The notes: generated by a model not told the origin, from the sequence alone. DNA of 64,000 nt from TWA4 sp034086685 (GCA_034086685.1 JAXDZY010000028.1:22832-86831); one strand, 5' to 3'; positions 33,512 to 42,599 are shown, numbered from the stretch's first letter. Translations and numbers: made by a program.

Positions 33512-35008
33512 TTATTTATAGAAGATATTGCCCAGCATCAGATCTTTCTTGAAATCCCTGATGTTTGTATCCTTGTCGATATAAACAGCTTCAATACCCA
33601 TGGCATTTGCCCAGTCACCCATCTGTTCTGCAGTCAGGTCATAGGTGAATGCGGTATGATGTGCGCCGCCTGCCAGGATCCATGCTTCAGCGCCGGTATA
33701 CAGATTCGGTTCGGGTTCCCAGAAATTGGTAGCTACAGGAAGCTTGGGCATGGGTTTTTCATTCTTCTTGCAGTTAACATCGTTGATGATCAGACGGAAA
33801 CGGTTGCCCAGATCGATCAGAGATGTTGCAATACCTTTGCCCTCCTTGGATGTAAACACAAGTCTGGCAGGATCTTCTCTGTCACCCATGGACAGAGGCT
33901 GGCACTTGATGCTGATGGGACCGTCTGCGATAGAAGGACAGATTTCCAGCATGTGAGCCTGTAAAATACCTTCTTTGCCTTTTACAAAATTGTATGTGTA
34001 ATCTTCCAGCATGGAGGTACCTTTTGCATCCTTCATGCCTTCTGTCATGATCTTCATCAGTCTTACCATGGCAGCAACTTTCCAGTCACCTTCTGCACCG
34101 AAGCCGTAGCCCTTCTGCATCAGTCTCTGAATAGCCAGACCGGGCAGCTGTTTTAAGGAGCCCAGATCACCGAAATGTGTTACGATTGCATGATAATTCT
34201 TTTCATCCAGGAAACGTTCGAAGCCAAGTTCGATCTGCGCCTGTACAGCCACGTGGCGTTTGAATTCTTCGGGATCTCTTCCTTCCAGCAGGATTTCGTA
34301 TCTGTCATAATATTCATCAACCAGTGCGTTGGTATCAGACTGAGATACACTGTCAACACATTCTGCAATCTCATTAACCGGATAAGTATCGATCTCCCAT
34401 CCGAATTTCAGCTGTGCTTCAACTTTGTCGCCTTCTGTAACAGCTACGTTTCTCATATTATCAGCAACACGCATTACACGGATATGGCTGCTTTCGATGA
34501 TACCTACAGCAGTTCTCATCCATGAGCCGATACGTTTCTGAACAGTTTCATCTGACCAGTGGCCAACAACAACCTTTCTTTCAATGCCCATTCTGGAAAC
34601 AATGTGACCGTACTCTCTGTCACCATGAGCGGACTGATTTTCGTTCATGAAATCCATGTCAATGCTGTCATAAGGAATTTCTTCGTTAAACTGTGTATGT
34701 AAATGCAGTAAAGGTTTTCTGTATTCCTGTAAACCGATGATCCATGATTTTGCAGGAGAGAAAGTATGCATCCATGTGATAACGCCGGCACATTCATCAT
34801 CAGTATTGGCTTCATTGAAGGTTCTGCGGATCAGCTCATTGGTGATCAGAGTGGGTTTCCATACCACTTCATAAGGAAGAAGACCTGATTCGTTTAATTT
34901 GCCCACAATGATTTTGGAATGCTCTGCCACATGTGCCAGACATTCATCACCGTATAAATCCTGTGAACCTGTGCAAAACCAGAATTTGTAGTTTTTCTTG
35001 TTTAACAT
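33512..35008 (-). CDS. araA: L-arabinose isomerase
   Basis: A 498-residue enzyme that turns L-arabinose into L-ribulose; first gene of the operon. The N-terminus KFWFCTGSQDLYGDE and segments TWMHTFSPAKSWI, LHLHTQFNEEIPYDSIDMDFMN and GEGDWKVAAMVR are family signatures, with the metal-site Glu and His residues in the last two blocks and in HFGDLGS and LVFTSKEGKG regions. Length is standard. GTGAGGA lies upstream of the ATG. The gene is divergent from an AraC-type regulator, with 285 bp between their starts. Confidence 0.98.
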   Translation of the reverse strand: MLNKKNYKFWFCTGSQDLYGDECLAHVAEHSKIIVGKLNESGLLPYEVVWKPTLITNELIRRTFNEANTDDECAGVITWMHTFSPAKSWIIGLQEYRKPLLHLHTQFNEEIPYDSIDMDFMNENQSAHGDREYGHIVSRMGIERKVVVGHWSDETVQKRIGSWMRTAVGIIESSHIRVMRVADNMRNVAVTEGDKVEAQLKFGWEIDTYPVNEIAECVDSVSQSDTNALVDEYYDRYEILLEGRDPEEFKRHVAVQAQIELGFERFLDEKNYHAIVTHFGDLGSLKQLPGLAIQRLMQKGYGFGAEGDWKVAAMVRLMKIMTEGMKDAKGTSMLEDYTYNFVKGKEGILQAHMLEICPSIADGPISIKCQPLSMGDREDPARLVFTSKEGKGIATSLIDLGNRFRLIINDVNCKKNEKPMPKLPVATNFWEPEPNLYTGAEAWILAGGAHHTAFTYDLTAEQMGDWANAMGIEAVYIDKDTNIRDFKKDLMLGNIFYK

Positions 35009-35206
35009 GTTTTGTTCCTCACTTTCTTTTATTTGAAGATAAAATGTTTTTAGAAGTTACAATAAATATTTATTGACAATTGTTTTTTCAACCGCCATAT
35101 TCAGTGTTTTCTTTTATGATTCCATTTTATACAATTCCTGATTTTCCAGCAATTTCATAAGCTTACTATTCCCATAAAAAAGTTACCTATTCCGACCAGT
35201 TCATTA

Positions 35207-35234
35207 TTGTCTTAACGAAAAAATGTGTTATAAT
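35207..35234 (+). promoter_or_regulatory. Promoter of the AraC-type regulator; araA-regulator intergenic region
   Basis: TTGTCT (35207-35212) and TATAAT (35229-35234) are 16 bp apart on the plus strand. On the minus strand a TTGAAA at about 35090 could serve araA. The whole 35009-35293 gap is AT-rich; CTGAACAG lies at 35256-35263 in the regulator leader. Confidence 0.55.
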
Positions 35235-35293
35235 ATCTGTAATCGTTCATGTTTTCTGAACAGATTTTTATTTTTATTCCGGAGGATCTGATT

Positions 35294-36349
35294 TTGAAAT
35301 TAACAGAACTGTGCAGACAGATTACCGGTTCCGACTGCCGGCAGCTGGATCAGAACCATCATCTGAGCAGCCGCCTGGTATGTCCGGAATATTCCAAATC
35401 CGTAAAGGAAGTGAAGGTCTATCCCCTGCTGTCTTCCGAACGGATCTTTTTCCTGTGCTGGGTTTTTCACAAATCCGCTCTTCTGCGGGCCTCCATGTAC
35501 CCTTCCCCGGAGAAATTCTGCTATCCTTTCCATTTTAAGGACGGGGACAAAACCCAGCGTCATACCCATGATTACATCGAGCTGGGATATGTGGTTCAGG
35601 GTACCTTTAAACAGCGTATCTGCGAAAAAGACATTGTTTTTCAGGAAGGTGACTTCTATATGATCGATAAAAACTGTATCCACCAGGACTATCTGATGGA
35701 TCAGCCTTCCACTGTGATTTTCTTTGGAATTGACAATGAAATGTTCCAGGAAATCGTAGACGAGAACATTACAACGGAGAAAATCATCTTCTTTCTGCAG
35801 ACGGCTCTCATGAAGCAGAAAGACCTTCAGCAGTATATCCATTTCCGACCCACAGCCGGAGCCAGAGAAAAAATGGAAACCTGCATCTTGCAGCTTCTGC
35901 AGGAGCTTTATGAACCGCAGACCGGCTCCAGCTATCTCTGCAAGGGACTTCTTTTGCGCATTTTCCGGCTGTTAAGTACCGATTATGATTTTTCTCTGTC
36001 CAGAGAGCAGCAGAAAACCATGAACTGGATCGTATTCGAAGAGGTATGCAACTATATTCAGGACCACTATCAGACGGTCACAATACAGGACCTGATCAAT
36101 GTTTTCCATTTTCAGGAGGATTATTTCAACAGACTGATCAAAAAGAAAACCGGCATCACCTATTCCGCTTACGTTCAGAATATCCGACTGAAAAAAGCCG
36201 AACAGCTCCTGCTTCAGACAGATAACAGCGTATCTGACATTGCAGAACTGGTCGGCTACCATAACAAGGGATATTTTTATAAAATTTTCTCAGAAAAATA
36301 CAATATGACACCGGCAAAATACAGAGAAAGCAGCAAACGTACTCACTGA
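35294..36349 (+). CDS. AraC-family transcriptional regulator
   Basis: A TTG at 35294 is the likely start because GGAGG lies 8 bp upstream; the in-frame ATG at 35249 has no ribosome site. The protein then has 351 residues. The N-terminal part includes a cupin-like ligand domain (HTHDYIELGYVVQGTFKQRICEKDIVFQEGDFYMIDKNCIH). The last ~95 residues form the double helix-turn-helix (TIQDLINVFHFQEDYFNRLIKKKTGITYSAYVQNIRLKKAEQLL, then SVSDIAELVGYHNKGYFYKIFSEKYNMTPAKYR). Divergence from araA makes it the obvious arabinose-operon regulator. Whether it activates or represses cannot be read here. Confidence 0.92.
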   Translation: MKLTELCRQITGSDCRQLDQNHHLSSRLVCPEYSKSVKEVKVYPLLSSERIFFLCWVFHKSALLRASMYPSPEKFCYPFHFKDGDKTQRHTHDYIELGYVVQGTFKQRICEKDIVFQEGDFYMIDKNCIHQDYLMDQPSTVIFFGIDNEMFQEIVDENITTEKIIFFLQTALMKQKDLQQYIHFRPTAGAREKMETCILQLLQELYEPQTGSSYLCKGLLLRIFRLLSTDYDFSLSREQQKTMNWIVFEEVCNYIQDHYQTVTIQDLINVFHFQEDYFNRLIKKKTGITYSAYVQNIRLKKAEQLLLQTDNSVSDIAELVGYHNKGYFYKIFSEKYNMTPAKYRESSKRTH

Positions 36350-36350
36350 A

Positions 36351-36560
36351 TCAATGTTTTGTTTTCAGTAATTCTGCCAGTCTCGCCAATCCTTCTGCCA
36401 GAAAAACAATACTGAGCAGAATTACAGGAAACCAGGCTGTGTGAACTGTCATCGGATATGGTAACACCAGACTTAAAATTAAAACGGCTGCTGCCGCAAT
36501 AATCGTAATCACACACTGTAAAATACTGTCTTCATGCAGCTGAATCATTCTGTTATCCAT
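36351..36560 (-). CDS. Small hypothetical membrane protein
   Basis: A 69-residue protein that I do not recognise. Two hydrophobic segments (residues ~14-34 and ~41-60) with charged ends suggest a two-helix membrane hairpin. GGGAGG lies 7 bp before the ATG, which supports translation. Its stop is almost contiguous with the stop of the AraC-type gene on the other strand (1-bp gap). Confidence 0.6.
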   Translation of the reverse strand: MDNRMIQLHEDSILQCVITIIAAAAVLILSLVLPYPMTVHTAWFPVILLSIVFLAEGLARLAELLKTKH

Positions 36561-36706
36561 AACACCAACCTCCCGTAAACTGATGTGCCTTCAGCTTCAA
36601 AACAGCTGTCGGCGTTTTTATACCTTATACCCCTAATGGGTATGTCTGCACTGTTATTGTATATGCAGAATGAAAAAAGGTCAAGACATTTTTTTGTAAA
36701 AAGTGC

Positions 36707-36735
36707 TTGACAGATCAGAAAATGTATAGTATGAT
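36707..36735 (+). promoter_or_regulatory. Promoter of tRNA-Gly copy 2
   Basis: TTGACA at 36707-36712 and TATGAT at 36730-36735, 17 bp apart; the tRNA begins 36 bp downstream. Confidence 0.85.
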
Positions 36736-36771
36736 ATGTTTCGTTCGAGAGAACAGAAGTTAGCATGAGAT

Positions 36772-36843
36772 GCGCGAGTGGCTCAGTGGTGGAGTATCGC
36801 CTTGCCAAGGCGAGGGTCGCGGGTTCGAATCCCGTCTCGCGCT
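36772..36843 (+). tRNA. tRNA-Gly (anticodon GCC), copy 2
   Basis: Identical over all 72 nt to copies 1 and 3: the same GCGCGAG/CTCGCGC acceptor stem, TTGCCAA anticodon loop and GGTTCGAATCC T-arm. It has no encoded CCA. It lies between the two arabinan blocks. Confidence 0.97.
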
Positions 36844-36848
36844 TTACA

Positions 36849-36885
36849 AAAAAACAGATGGTTACATTGTAACCATCTGTTTTTT
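36849..36885. terminator. Terminator of tRNA-Gly copy 2 (shared with the YesL gene)
   Basis: Arms of 17 bp (36849-36865 and 36869-36885) around a 3-nt loop, with A6/T6 tails. The convergent YesL-like gene stops 13 bp later, so the hairpin can end both transcripts. Confidence 0.88.
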
Positions 36886-36897
36886 GTTGAGTCCGTA

Positions 36898-37542
36898 TCA
36901 TTTTTCCTCCAGTTCTTTTTGAAGGTCTTCCGGTCTCATATATTTTCTGAATATTCTTTCCAGTATCAGATTCTGAAAAAGTCCGAATCCTCCCGGGAAT
37001 ATGATGAGCAGGGACTGTATGTTATTGCAGATAAACACACACGCCACAAAAACCACAACAAGGAGTGCTGACCATCCGATATTGACAATCATAAAAACAA
37101 AGGATTTCTGCAGTGCCTCTCTGATACCCCCTTCAAATCTTGCCATATAGGGGAAAACATAGAATACCCATGCCAGAGCCGCTGCTGACAGTACCAGAAA
37201 GAAATAATACAGCATGCCCAGCGGGGACTCCTGCTGCAATACCTGTTTCATGAGATTTACATCCAGGAACAGAAAAACTGCGAGAACAAGAAAAATCAGC
37301 CATGTTAATGTGGATTTTTTTAAAGCATTTTTAAATGCCGGAAAATATTCTTTCCATACATAGCTTCTTCCTTTGCGTATGCATTTGTTTACAGTATAAT
37401 ATAACGCAGCCGAAGATGCCCCTATGGTAATGATGGGAATGCTGGTAACGATCCACAGCACACTTGCCAGGAGGCAATCCGCAAAAATGTTCATAACCTG
37501 AATGAATTTATTAGTTTCGTAATTTAAATTTAATCCTGTCAT
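36898..37542 (-). CDS. YesL/DUF624 family membrane protein
   Basis: A 214-residue membrane protein from the ATG at 37542 (AGGGGGAA upstream; the open frame runs further without a ribosome site). It has five to six hydrophobic segments and the DUF624 features FADCLLASVLWIVTSIPIITIGASSAALYYTVNKCIRKGRSYVWKEYFPAFK. YesL-like proteins are common in plant-polysaccharide uptake operons of Firmicutes, and their role is not defined. It closes the second arabinan operon (binding protein, two permeases, GH51, YesL). Confidence 0.88.
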   Translation of the reverse strand: MTGLNLNYETNKFIQVMNIFADCLLASVLWIVTSIPIITIGASSAALYYTVNKCIRKGRSYVWKEYFPAFKNALKKSTLTWLIFLVLAVFLFLDVNLMKQVLQQESPLGMLYYFFLVLSAAALAWVFYVFPYMARFEGGIREALQKSFVFMIVNIGWSALLVVVFVACVFICNNIQSLLIIFPGGFGLFQNLILERIFRKYMRPEDLQKELEEK

Positions 37543-37607
37543 TTGATTCCCCCTGATAAATAATCTGCGGCTGTTCAGAGCCGGGCGGATTTTCATAAAA
37601 CCGACAG

Positions 37608-37645
37608 AGATACCCCGAAATACCGACAGGCATTTCAGGGTATCT
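37608..37645. other. Intercistronic hairpin between GH51 copy B and YesL
   Basis: AGATACCCCGAAAT (37608-37621) and ATTTCAGGGTATCT (37632-37645) pair over 14 positions with one wobble. No T run follows, so it looks like an mRNA stability or processing element rather than a full terminator. Confidence 0.5.
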
Positions 37646-37701
37646 TCACTTCAGGATATACCTGTTTCATTTTTACAATAACTCAGCTCTGCTGAATTAT
37701 T

Positions 37702-39222
37702 TTATTTTTTCAAGCGAATACAGATAATACTGCATGCCGGCAGTCTGAAAGAAACACCACTTTCTGTCTTCCTGTAGTCAGTAAAAATCTCTTCTGTAAC
37801 CACATCCGGATTTTCAAATGTGTTATGAGCATCCATTTTACCGGTTACAATCCGTGCTTCACAAACCTGATATAAGGCGCCGTCTTTTGCAAGCTTCACT
37901 TCCACATCTTCAGAAGCTTCCAGAGAATTATTGGTCACTGTAATTGTAATAATTCCATCCTGGTCCTCAGATACGGATTCGATCAGCTTCGGCAGCTCAT
38001 TTACTCCGGAACCTACCGTACTGTTGCCTGCCAGATCGCTCTTCAAAAGGCTGGCCCCCTGATGATGCCGGTACATATGGAAGATATAATAGGTGGGAGT
38101 CCTGATCATCTTTTCACCGTCCGTCAGTATAACAGACTGCAGTACATTGATCAGCTGCGCAATGCAGGCCATTTTTACACGATCTGCATGCTTATTGAAA
38201 ATGTTCAGTGTCATACCGGCCACCAGAGCATCACGCATGGTATTCTGCTGATACAGGAAACCGGGATTGGTTCCAGGTTCCACATCAGTCCAGATTCCCC
38301 ACTCATCAACAATCAGTCCGATCTTTTTATCCGGATCATATTCATCCATGATCGCACCGTGTCTGTTAATCAGTTCATCCATGAAATATCCTCTTCTCAG
38401 AGTCTGATAGAAGATATCCTCAGTAAATACAGTGGCACTTCCCTTCTTTTCCCAGTCATCTTCCACTTCCGGAAGTGTATAATAATGAAGAGAAAGCCCA
38501 TCCATATACCCGTGATATCTGGATTTTGTGTGATCAAAACAGGTATCCAGAACAATCTTCGTCCACTCGTAATCGTCTATGTTTGCTCCGCAGCAGATTT
38601 TTGCAATCGGCCGGCTGCCCTTATAATCTCTCACATAGGTCTGATATCTGCGATATTCATCAGCATAATGCTGCGGACGCATATTGCCGCCGCATCCCCA
38701 GTTTTCATTACCGATACCGGCATAATCCACAACCCAGGGTTCCTCATGACCGTTCTGTTTACGAAGCTCTGCCATGGGGGAGACTCCGTTGAACGTCATA
38801 TATTCAATCCATTCGCTCATCTCGCGGACAGTTCCGCTGCCCAGATTCAGATTAATATAGGTTTTGCATCCCAGCTGACGGCACAATTCAAAAAACTCAT
38901 GAGTTCCGAAGCTGTTATCCTCCACAACACCGCCCCAGTGTGTGTTGATCATCTTCTTTCTGGATTCCTTCGGTCCGATTCCGTCCATCCAATGATACTC
39001 ATCTGCAAAACATCCGCCCGGCCAGCGAAGCACCGGAAGCTTCATCTCTTTCAGAGCTTCCACCACATCGGTACGCATACCGTTTACATTGGGGATATCA
39101 GAATTTTCTCCTACATACAAGCCCTCATAGATACATCTTCCCAGATGTTCGGAAAAATGTCCGTAAATTTCAGGAGCAATCGTAACATCCTTCTGTTCGT
39201 TGTTGATAATAAGTTTTGCCAT
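37702..39222 (-). CDS. abfA: GH51 α-L-arabinofuranosidase, copy B
   Basis: 506 residues from the ATG at 39222 with GGAGGAA upstream. There is no signal peptide. Acid/base Glu173 (GIGNENWGCGG) and nucleophile Glu307 (IVDEWGIW) are in place. It resembles copy A closely over the full length, with small insertions near residue 253 (PEVEDDWEKK) that may alter the active-site rim. It follows the two permease genes by 14 bp, so it is expressed with the importer that would supply its substrate. Difference in oligosaccharide preference between the two copies is likely but unproven. Confidence 0.95.
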   Translation of the reverse strand: MAKLIINNEQKDVTIAPEIYGHFSEHLGRCIYEGLYVGENSDIPNVNGMRTDVVEALKEMKLPVLRWPGGCFADEYHWMDGIGPKESRKKMINTHWGGVVEDNSFGTHEFFELCRQLGCKTYINLNLGSGTVREMSEWIEYMTFNGVSPMAELRKQNGHEEPWVVDYAGIGNENWGCGGNMRPQHYADEYRRYQTYVRDYKGSRPIAKICCGANIDDYEWTKIVLDTCFDHTKSRYHGYMDGLSLHYYTLPEVEDDWEKKGSATVFTEDIFYQTLRRGYFMDELINRHGAIMDEYDPDKKIGLIVDEWGIWTDVEPGTNPGFLYQQNTMRDALVAGMTLNIFNKHADRVKMACIAQLINVLQSVILTDGEKMIRTPTYYIFHMYRHHQGASLLKSDLAGNSTVGSGVNELPKLIESVSEDQDGIITITVTNNSLEASEDVEVKLAKDGALYQVCEARIVTGKMDAHNTFENPDVVTEEIFTDYRKTESGVSFRLPACSIICIRLKK

Positions 39223-39236
39223 AGTTCCTCCAAAAA

Positions 39237-40115
39237 TCAACCCTTAACAGCACCTGCTGTCATACCATCAATGATGTACTTCTGGAAAACCAGGAAAATG
39301 ATAAAGATCGGAAGGATACCGAACATGGAACCTGCAATCAGTACATCATAGTTGTTGCCGTAGGGGGTAAGTAATGTATTCAGACCGATGGGAAGGGTAA
39401 ATTTCTCAGCACCCTTCAATACCAGCAAAGGCCACAGAATTGCATTCCACGTTCCCATTGCACTCAGAATACCCATGGAAGCAAATGCCGGTTTTGTCAG
39501 CGGAAGAATAATTTTTACCGCAATACCGTATTCTGTAGCACCATCGATACGGCCTGCACTCAGAAGGTCTTTCGGAAGACCGCCCAGATACTGCCGGAAG
39601 AAGAAGATCGTGGATGCGTTGCATATACCTGTGATAATTACACCTGTATATGTATCGATCAGTCCCAGGGCAATAATTTCCTTGTACAGAGGCAGCATCA
39701 GAATTTCAAAAGGAACCATCATGGTAGCAATTACAAGGAAAAACAGAAGATTTTTCAGCTTGAAATTGTACATGGTCAGACCATAGGCTATAAAATAACA
39801 TATCAAAAGAGTCAGAACCACAGTAACAATGGTGATGATAAGAGAGTTCTTATACCACATGAAATATTTCTGGCTGTCTGCATTGCCGGAGAACAGATAA
39901 GTGTAGTTAGCAAGACTCATGGTGGAGATATCAAGGTTAATTGCAAGACCGCGGCGGATCAGTTCCGTACCGGGACGGAAAGATGCCAGCAATCCGGCAA
40001 ATACCGGGAAAATAATAATTGCACAAAGAAGTACAAAAAATCCGGTTCCCAGAATCACCCCGATTTTATGCATGGGTTTATCATTAATGGAGCGAACTTT
40101 ATTTTTATCTGCCAT
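39237..40115 (-). CDS. Carbohydrate ABC permease (MalG type), third pair
   Basis: A permease of ~292 residues with six membrane segments and the EAA-type loop SAGRIDGATEYGIAVKIILPLTKPA. Two ATGs are possible: the one at 40121 overlaps the TGA of the upstream permease (TGATG), and the one at 40115 sits 10 bp from GGGGAGG and is preferred. Its partner gene is directly upstream and the GH51 gene directly downstream. Confidence 0.9.
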   Translation of the reverse strand: MADKNKVRSINDKPMHKIGVILGTGFFVLLCAIIIFPVFAGLLASFRPGTELIRRGLAINLDISTMSLANYTYLFSGNADSQKYFMWYKNSLIITIVTVVLTLLICYFIAYGLTMYNFKLKNLLFFLVIATMMVPFEILMLPLYKEIIALGLIDTYTGVIITGICNASTIFFFRQYLGGLPKDLLSAGRIDGATEYGIAVKIILPLTKPAFASMGILSAMGTWNAILWPLLVLKGAEKFTLPIGLNTLLTPYGNNYDVLIAGSMFGILPIFIIFLVFQKYIIDGMTAGAVKG

Positions 40116-40120
40116 AATCA

Positions 40121-41020
40121 TCAATCCTCCCCATCCTTAAATGTTCCGTTCATGATCAGCTGTGCAACATTGATAACCAGTGCAATTACCAGAAGAACCA
40201 CACCGACCGCACACGCATAACCCATATCATTTTTCTCGATACCGCGCTTATACAGATAACCTACAATGGTCAGACCGATATTGTTCGGTGAATTGTTTCC
40301 CGCCCATAACATGTAGGATTCCAGGAACATGGACAGGCCTGCATAAATGGAAATCGTTAAAACGTAAATTGTGGTAGGCTTCAGCAGCGGGAGTGTTATG
40401 TAGCGGAATTTCTGGAAGCTGGAAGCACCGTCAATATCCGCCGCTTCGTACAGTGACGAATCGATGGATTTCAGCCCCGACAGGAAATACAGCATATTGA
40501 CACCCAGCCATCTCCAGCATGCCACAACCAGCAGTGCAGCCATACCGGACCATCCCATCTTCAGCCATTTGAATGTTCCCAGACCAAGCATCTGGGTCAG
40601 CTGATTCATCTGACCTGTGGGGTACTCTGTGAACATCAGACGGAACAGAGTACCGGAGATAACTACTGATGTCAGAGCAGGCATATAAAGAATGGCTTTC
40701 CAGACACCTTTCGCTTTAACCAGATTACTGTCCAGCAGCACAGCGAAAATCATGGGGAAAGGAATCAGCAGAACCAGTGTCCCCAGCATATATGTTGCGC
40801 TGTTCTTAATGGCAATAAGAAATACCTTATCTTTCAAAAGCTTTGTATAGTTTGCCAGACCCACAAATTCCTTGGAAATTGCCCCAATATCAAAAAAACT
40901 CATGGATACCGCAGAGAACAGCGGATAGATCCAGAAGAAAATAAAGCTGAGAATAAAAGGTACTACAAAAACATAGGGAGCTACCTTTTGTGAATATAAA
41001 ATGTTTTTCTTAGTCTTCAA
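40121..41020 (-). CDS. Sugar ABC permease (MalF type), third pair
   Basis: A permease of ~299 residues with six membrane segments and the EAA loop EAADIDGASSFQKFRYITLPLLKPT. A TTG at 41020 with AGAAGG nine bases upstream is the best start; another TTG at 41026 is too close to that site. A weak start plus the hairpin between this gene and the binding-protein gene would keep permease output below that of the binding protein. Confidence 0.87.
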   Translation of the reverse strand: MKTKKNILYSQKVAPYVFVVPFILSFIFFWIYPLFSAVSMSFFDIGAISKEFVGLANYTKLLKDKVFLIAIKNSATYMLGTLVLLIPFPMIFAVLLDSNLVKAKGVWKAILYMPALTSVVISGTLFRLMFTEYPTGQMNQLTQMLGLGTFKWLKMGWSGMAALLVVACWRWLGVNMLYFLSGLKSIDSSLYEAADIDGASSFQKFRYITLPLLKPTTIYVLTISIYAGLSMFLESYMLWAGNNSPNNIGLTIVGYLYKRGIEKNDMGYACAVGVVLLVIALVINVAQLIMNGTFKDGED

Positions 41021-41080
41021 AAACAAAAACCTTCTTTCCCTTTTTTATAAGGCTTCCCGTAGTAAACCTTACAAAGTAAA

Positions 41081-41114
41081 GGGGATGACGGAGTACGAAT
41101 CCCACGTCATCCCC
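41081..41114. other. Intercistronic hairpin after the binding-protein gene
   Basis: GGGGATGACG (41081-41090) pairs perfectly with CGTCATCCCC (41105-41114) around a 14-nt loop. It lies between the binding protein and permease genes. Such stems commonly stabilise the upstream message and reduce downstream expression. Confidence 0.6.
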
Positions 41115-41177
41115 TCTGATTCACATATTAACTGCAATTGTTTCCGTTATTACAATTAACTGTCGTCCGGACCGGAA

Positions 41178-42599
41178 TTACTGCTCCATATCTACTGCAT
41201 CCTGCAATTCCTGAAGAGCATCATCCACACTGTAGGCAGGATCTTCCAGAACCTGATTCAGAGTCGTATTGCATACATACTCGTTGATTGTCGGGCTGAT
41301 CGATACTACAGAAATCTTACCGATATTATCCATTCCGATATCATTCAGCACATCGTAAGGATAGTTGATAAAGAACTTATTGTACTGGTTATTGTCATCA
41401 TGTGCAAATGCATCGTTATCCCACATAGCTGTGTTGCAAACATCGAATCCAAGTGTATCCCAGATATTCTGTTCACCTTCTTCAGACATCTTAGCCCAGC
41501 AGAGGAACTCAGCTGACAGTTCAGCTGCCTGAGACTGCTGTGTTACAACAGTACCTGTACCGCCGATACCAACGGAACACTTCTGTCCAGCTTCAAATAC
41601 AGGGCATTTTGCAATATACCAGTTTCCGCTTTCTTCAGGCATGTAGTTTGTGAAACGGCTCATATACCACATAGCCTTCGGGAAAGAAACGATATTGTGA
41701 TCCAGGATATTCTGGAAGCCTGCTTCCAGGTCAACATGTCCGTCCGGAGAAACCTGTGCCAGACCGCTTGTCAGCCAGGACTGCTGCATCTCCAGCATCT
41801 TCTTTACAGATTCAAGCTGTACATTTGCAGGATTTTCAAATCCGCCGGTCCAGTCATCACCGTACTCAGCCATAGCCAGCCACAGCCAGTCGGTTCCGGC
41901 TGTATCAACAGATGTCCAGTATTTGCTGTCTTCGGAAACAGCTGCCAGATATTCTTCACCCAGCTTCTGATAATCATCCCATGTAACTACGGAATCAATC
42001 TTCGCAATGGTATCTTCCTGAGAAATACCCATTGCATCTGCCATTGCAGCTACATTGTAGTACATAACGGTTGCACCTACGTGATAAGGAGCACCATAGT
42101 ATTTTCCATCTTCTCCCATGTATGTTTCCATACGGGCAGTAACCATGGTATCCAGATAGTCAGCTGCATAATCATTCAAAGGAACAAGCCATGTATCCAG
42201 ACCTTCTACAACGTTGGGGAACTGTCCAACTTCAACGTCGCAGATATCCGGAGCACCTGTTCCTGCTTCCAGAGCAGTAAGAAGTTTTGTATGCATATCA
42301 GCATAAGGATATGTAGTACAGGTAATTTCAATGGTCTGATCCGGATGCTGTTCATTCCAGACCTCTGCCATGGTACCGTAATGCTGAGCGTGAAGTTCAA
42401 CGAATGTCCACATCTCAAGATGAGTACCATTGGGATCACCATAGGTGTTGGTCACTACTTCTGATTCCGCGGATCCTTCTGCGGCAGTTTCACCGGCAGT
42501 AGAATCAGCAGCGGAACCGCTGCCGGAATTACCGCAGCCGGTCACCAGAGCACCGACCATTGCTGTGCATAACAACGCACTCAATAATCTTTTCTTCAT
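41178..42599 (-). CDS. ABC sugar-transporter solute-binding lipoprotein, second arabinan operon
   Basis: A 473-residue family-1 binding protein. The signal ends in the lipobox LVTGC followed by a Gly/Ser/Ala/Glu linker. The mature region begins with HLEMWTFVELHAQHYGTMAEVWNEQHPDQTIEITCTTYPYADMHTKLLTALEAGTGAPDICDVEVGQFP, which is typical. Several Trp/Tyr residues (WYMSRFTNYMPE, WLWLAMAEYGDDW) suit sugar stacking. AAGGAGG precedes the ATG. It heads the operon binding protein-permease-permease-GH51-YesL, so arabino-oligosaccharides are the likely ligand. Confidence 0.92.
   Translation of the reverse strand: MKKRLLSALLCTAMVGALVTGCGNSGSGSAADSTAGETAAEGSAESEVVTNTYGDPNGTHLEMWTFVELHAQHYGTMAEVWNEQHPDQTIEITCTTYPYADMHTKLLTALEAGTGAPDICDVEVGQFPNVVEGLDTWLVPLNDYAADYLDTMVTARMETYMGEDGKYYGAPYHVGATVMYYNVAAMADAMGISQEDTIAKIDSVVTWDDYQKLGEEYLAAVSEDSKYWTSVDTAGTDWLWLAMAEYGDDWTGGFENPANVQLESVKKMLEMQQSWLTSGLAQVSPDGHVDLEAGFQNILDHNIVSFPKAMWYMSRFTNYMPEESGNWYIAKCPVFEAGQKCSVGIGGTGTVVTQQSQAAELSAEFLCWAKMSEEGEQNIWDTLGFDVCNTAMWDNDAFAHDDNNQYNKFFINYPYDVLNDIGMDNIGKISVVSISPTINEYVCNTTLNQVLEDPAYSVDDALQELQDAVDMEQ

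Noticed and set aside
36545..36901. A 118-codon minus-strand frame spanning tRNA-Gly copy 2
   Set aside because: It reads through the tRNA and its terminator in antisense, a common false gene (ETGFEPATLALARRYSTTEPLAH comes from the tRNA).
38062..39351. A 429-codon plus-strand open frame opposite GH51 copy B
   Set aside because: It is the antisense shadow of a gene with clear catalytic motifs; no ribosome site, His/Ile-rich composition and no recognisable domain.
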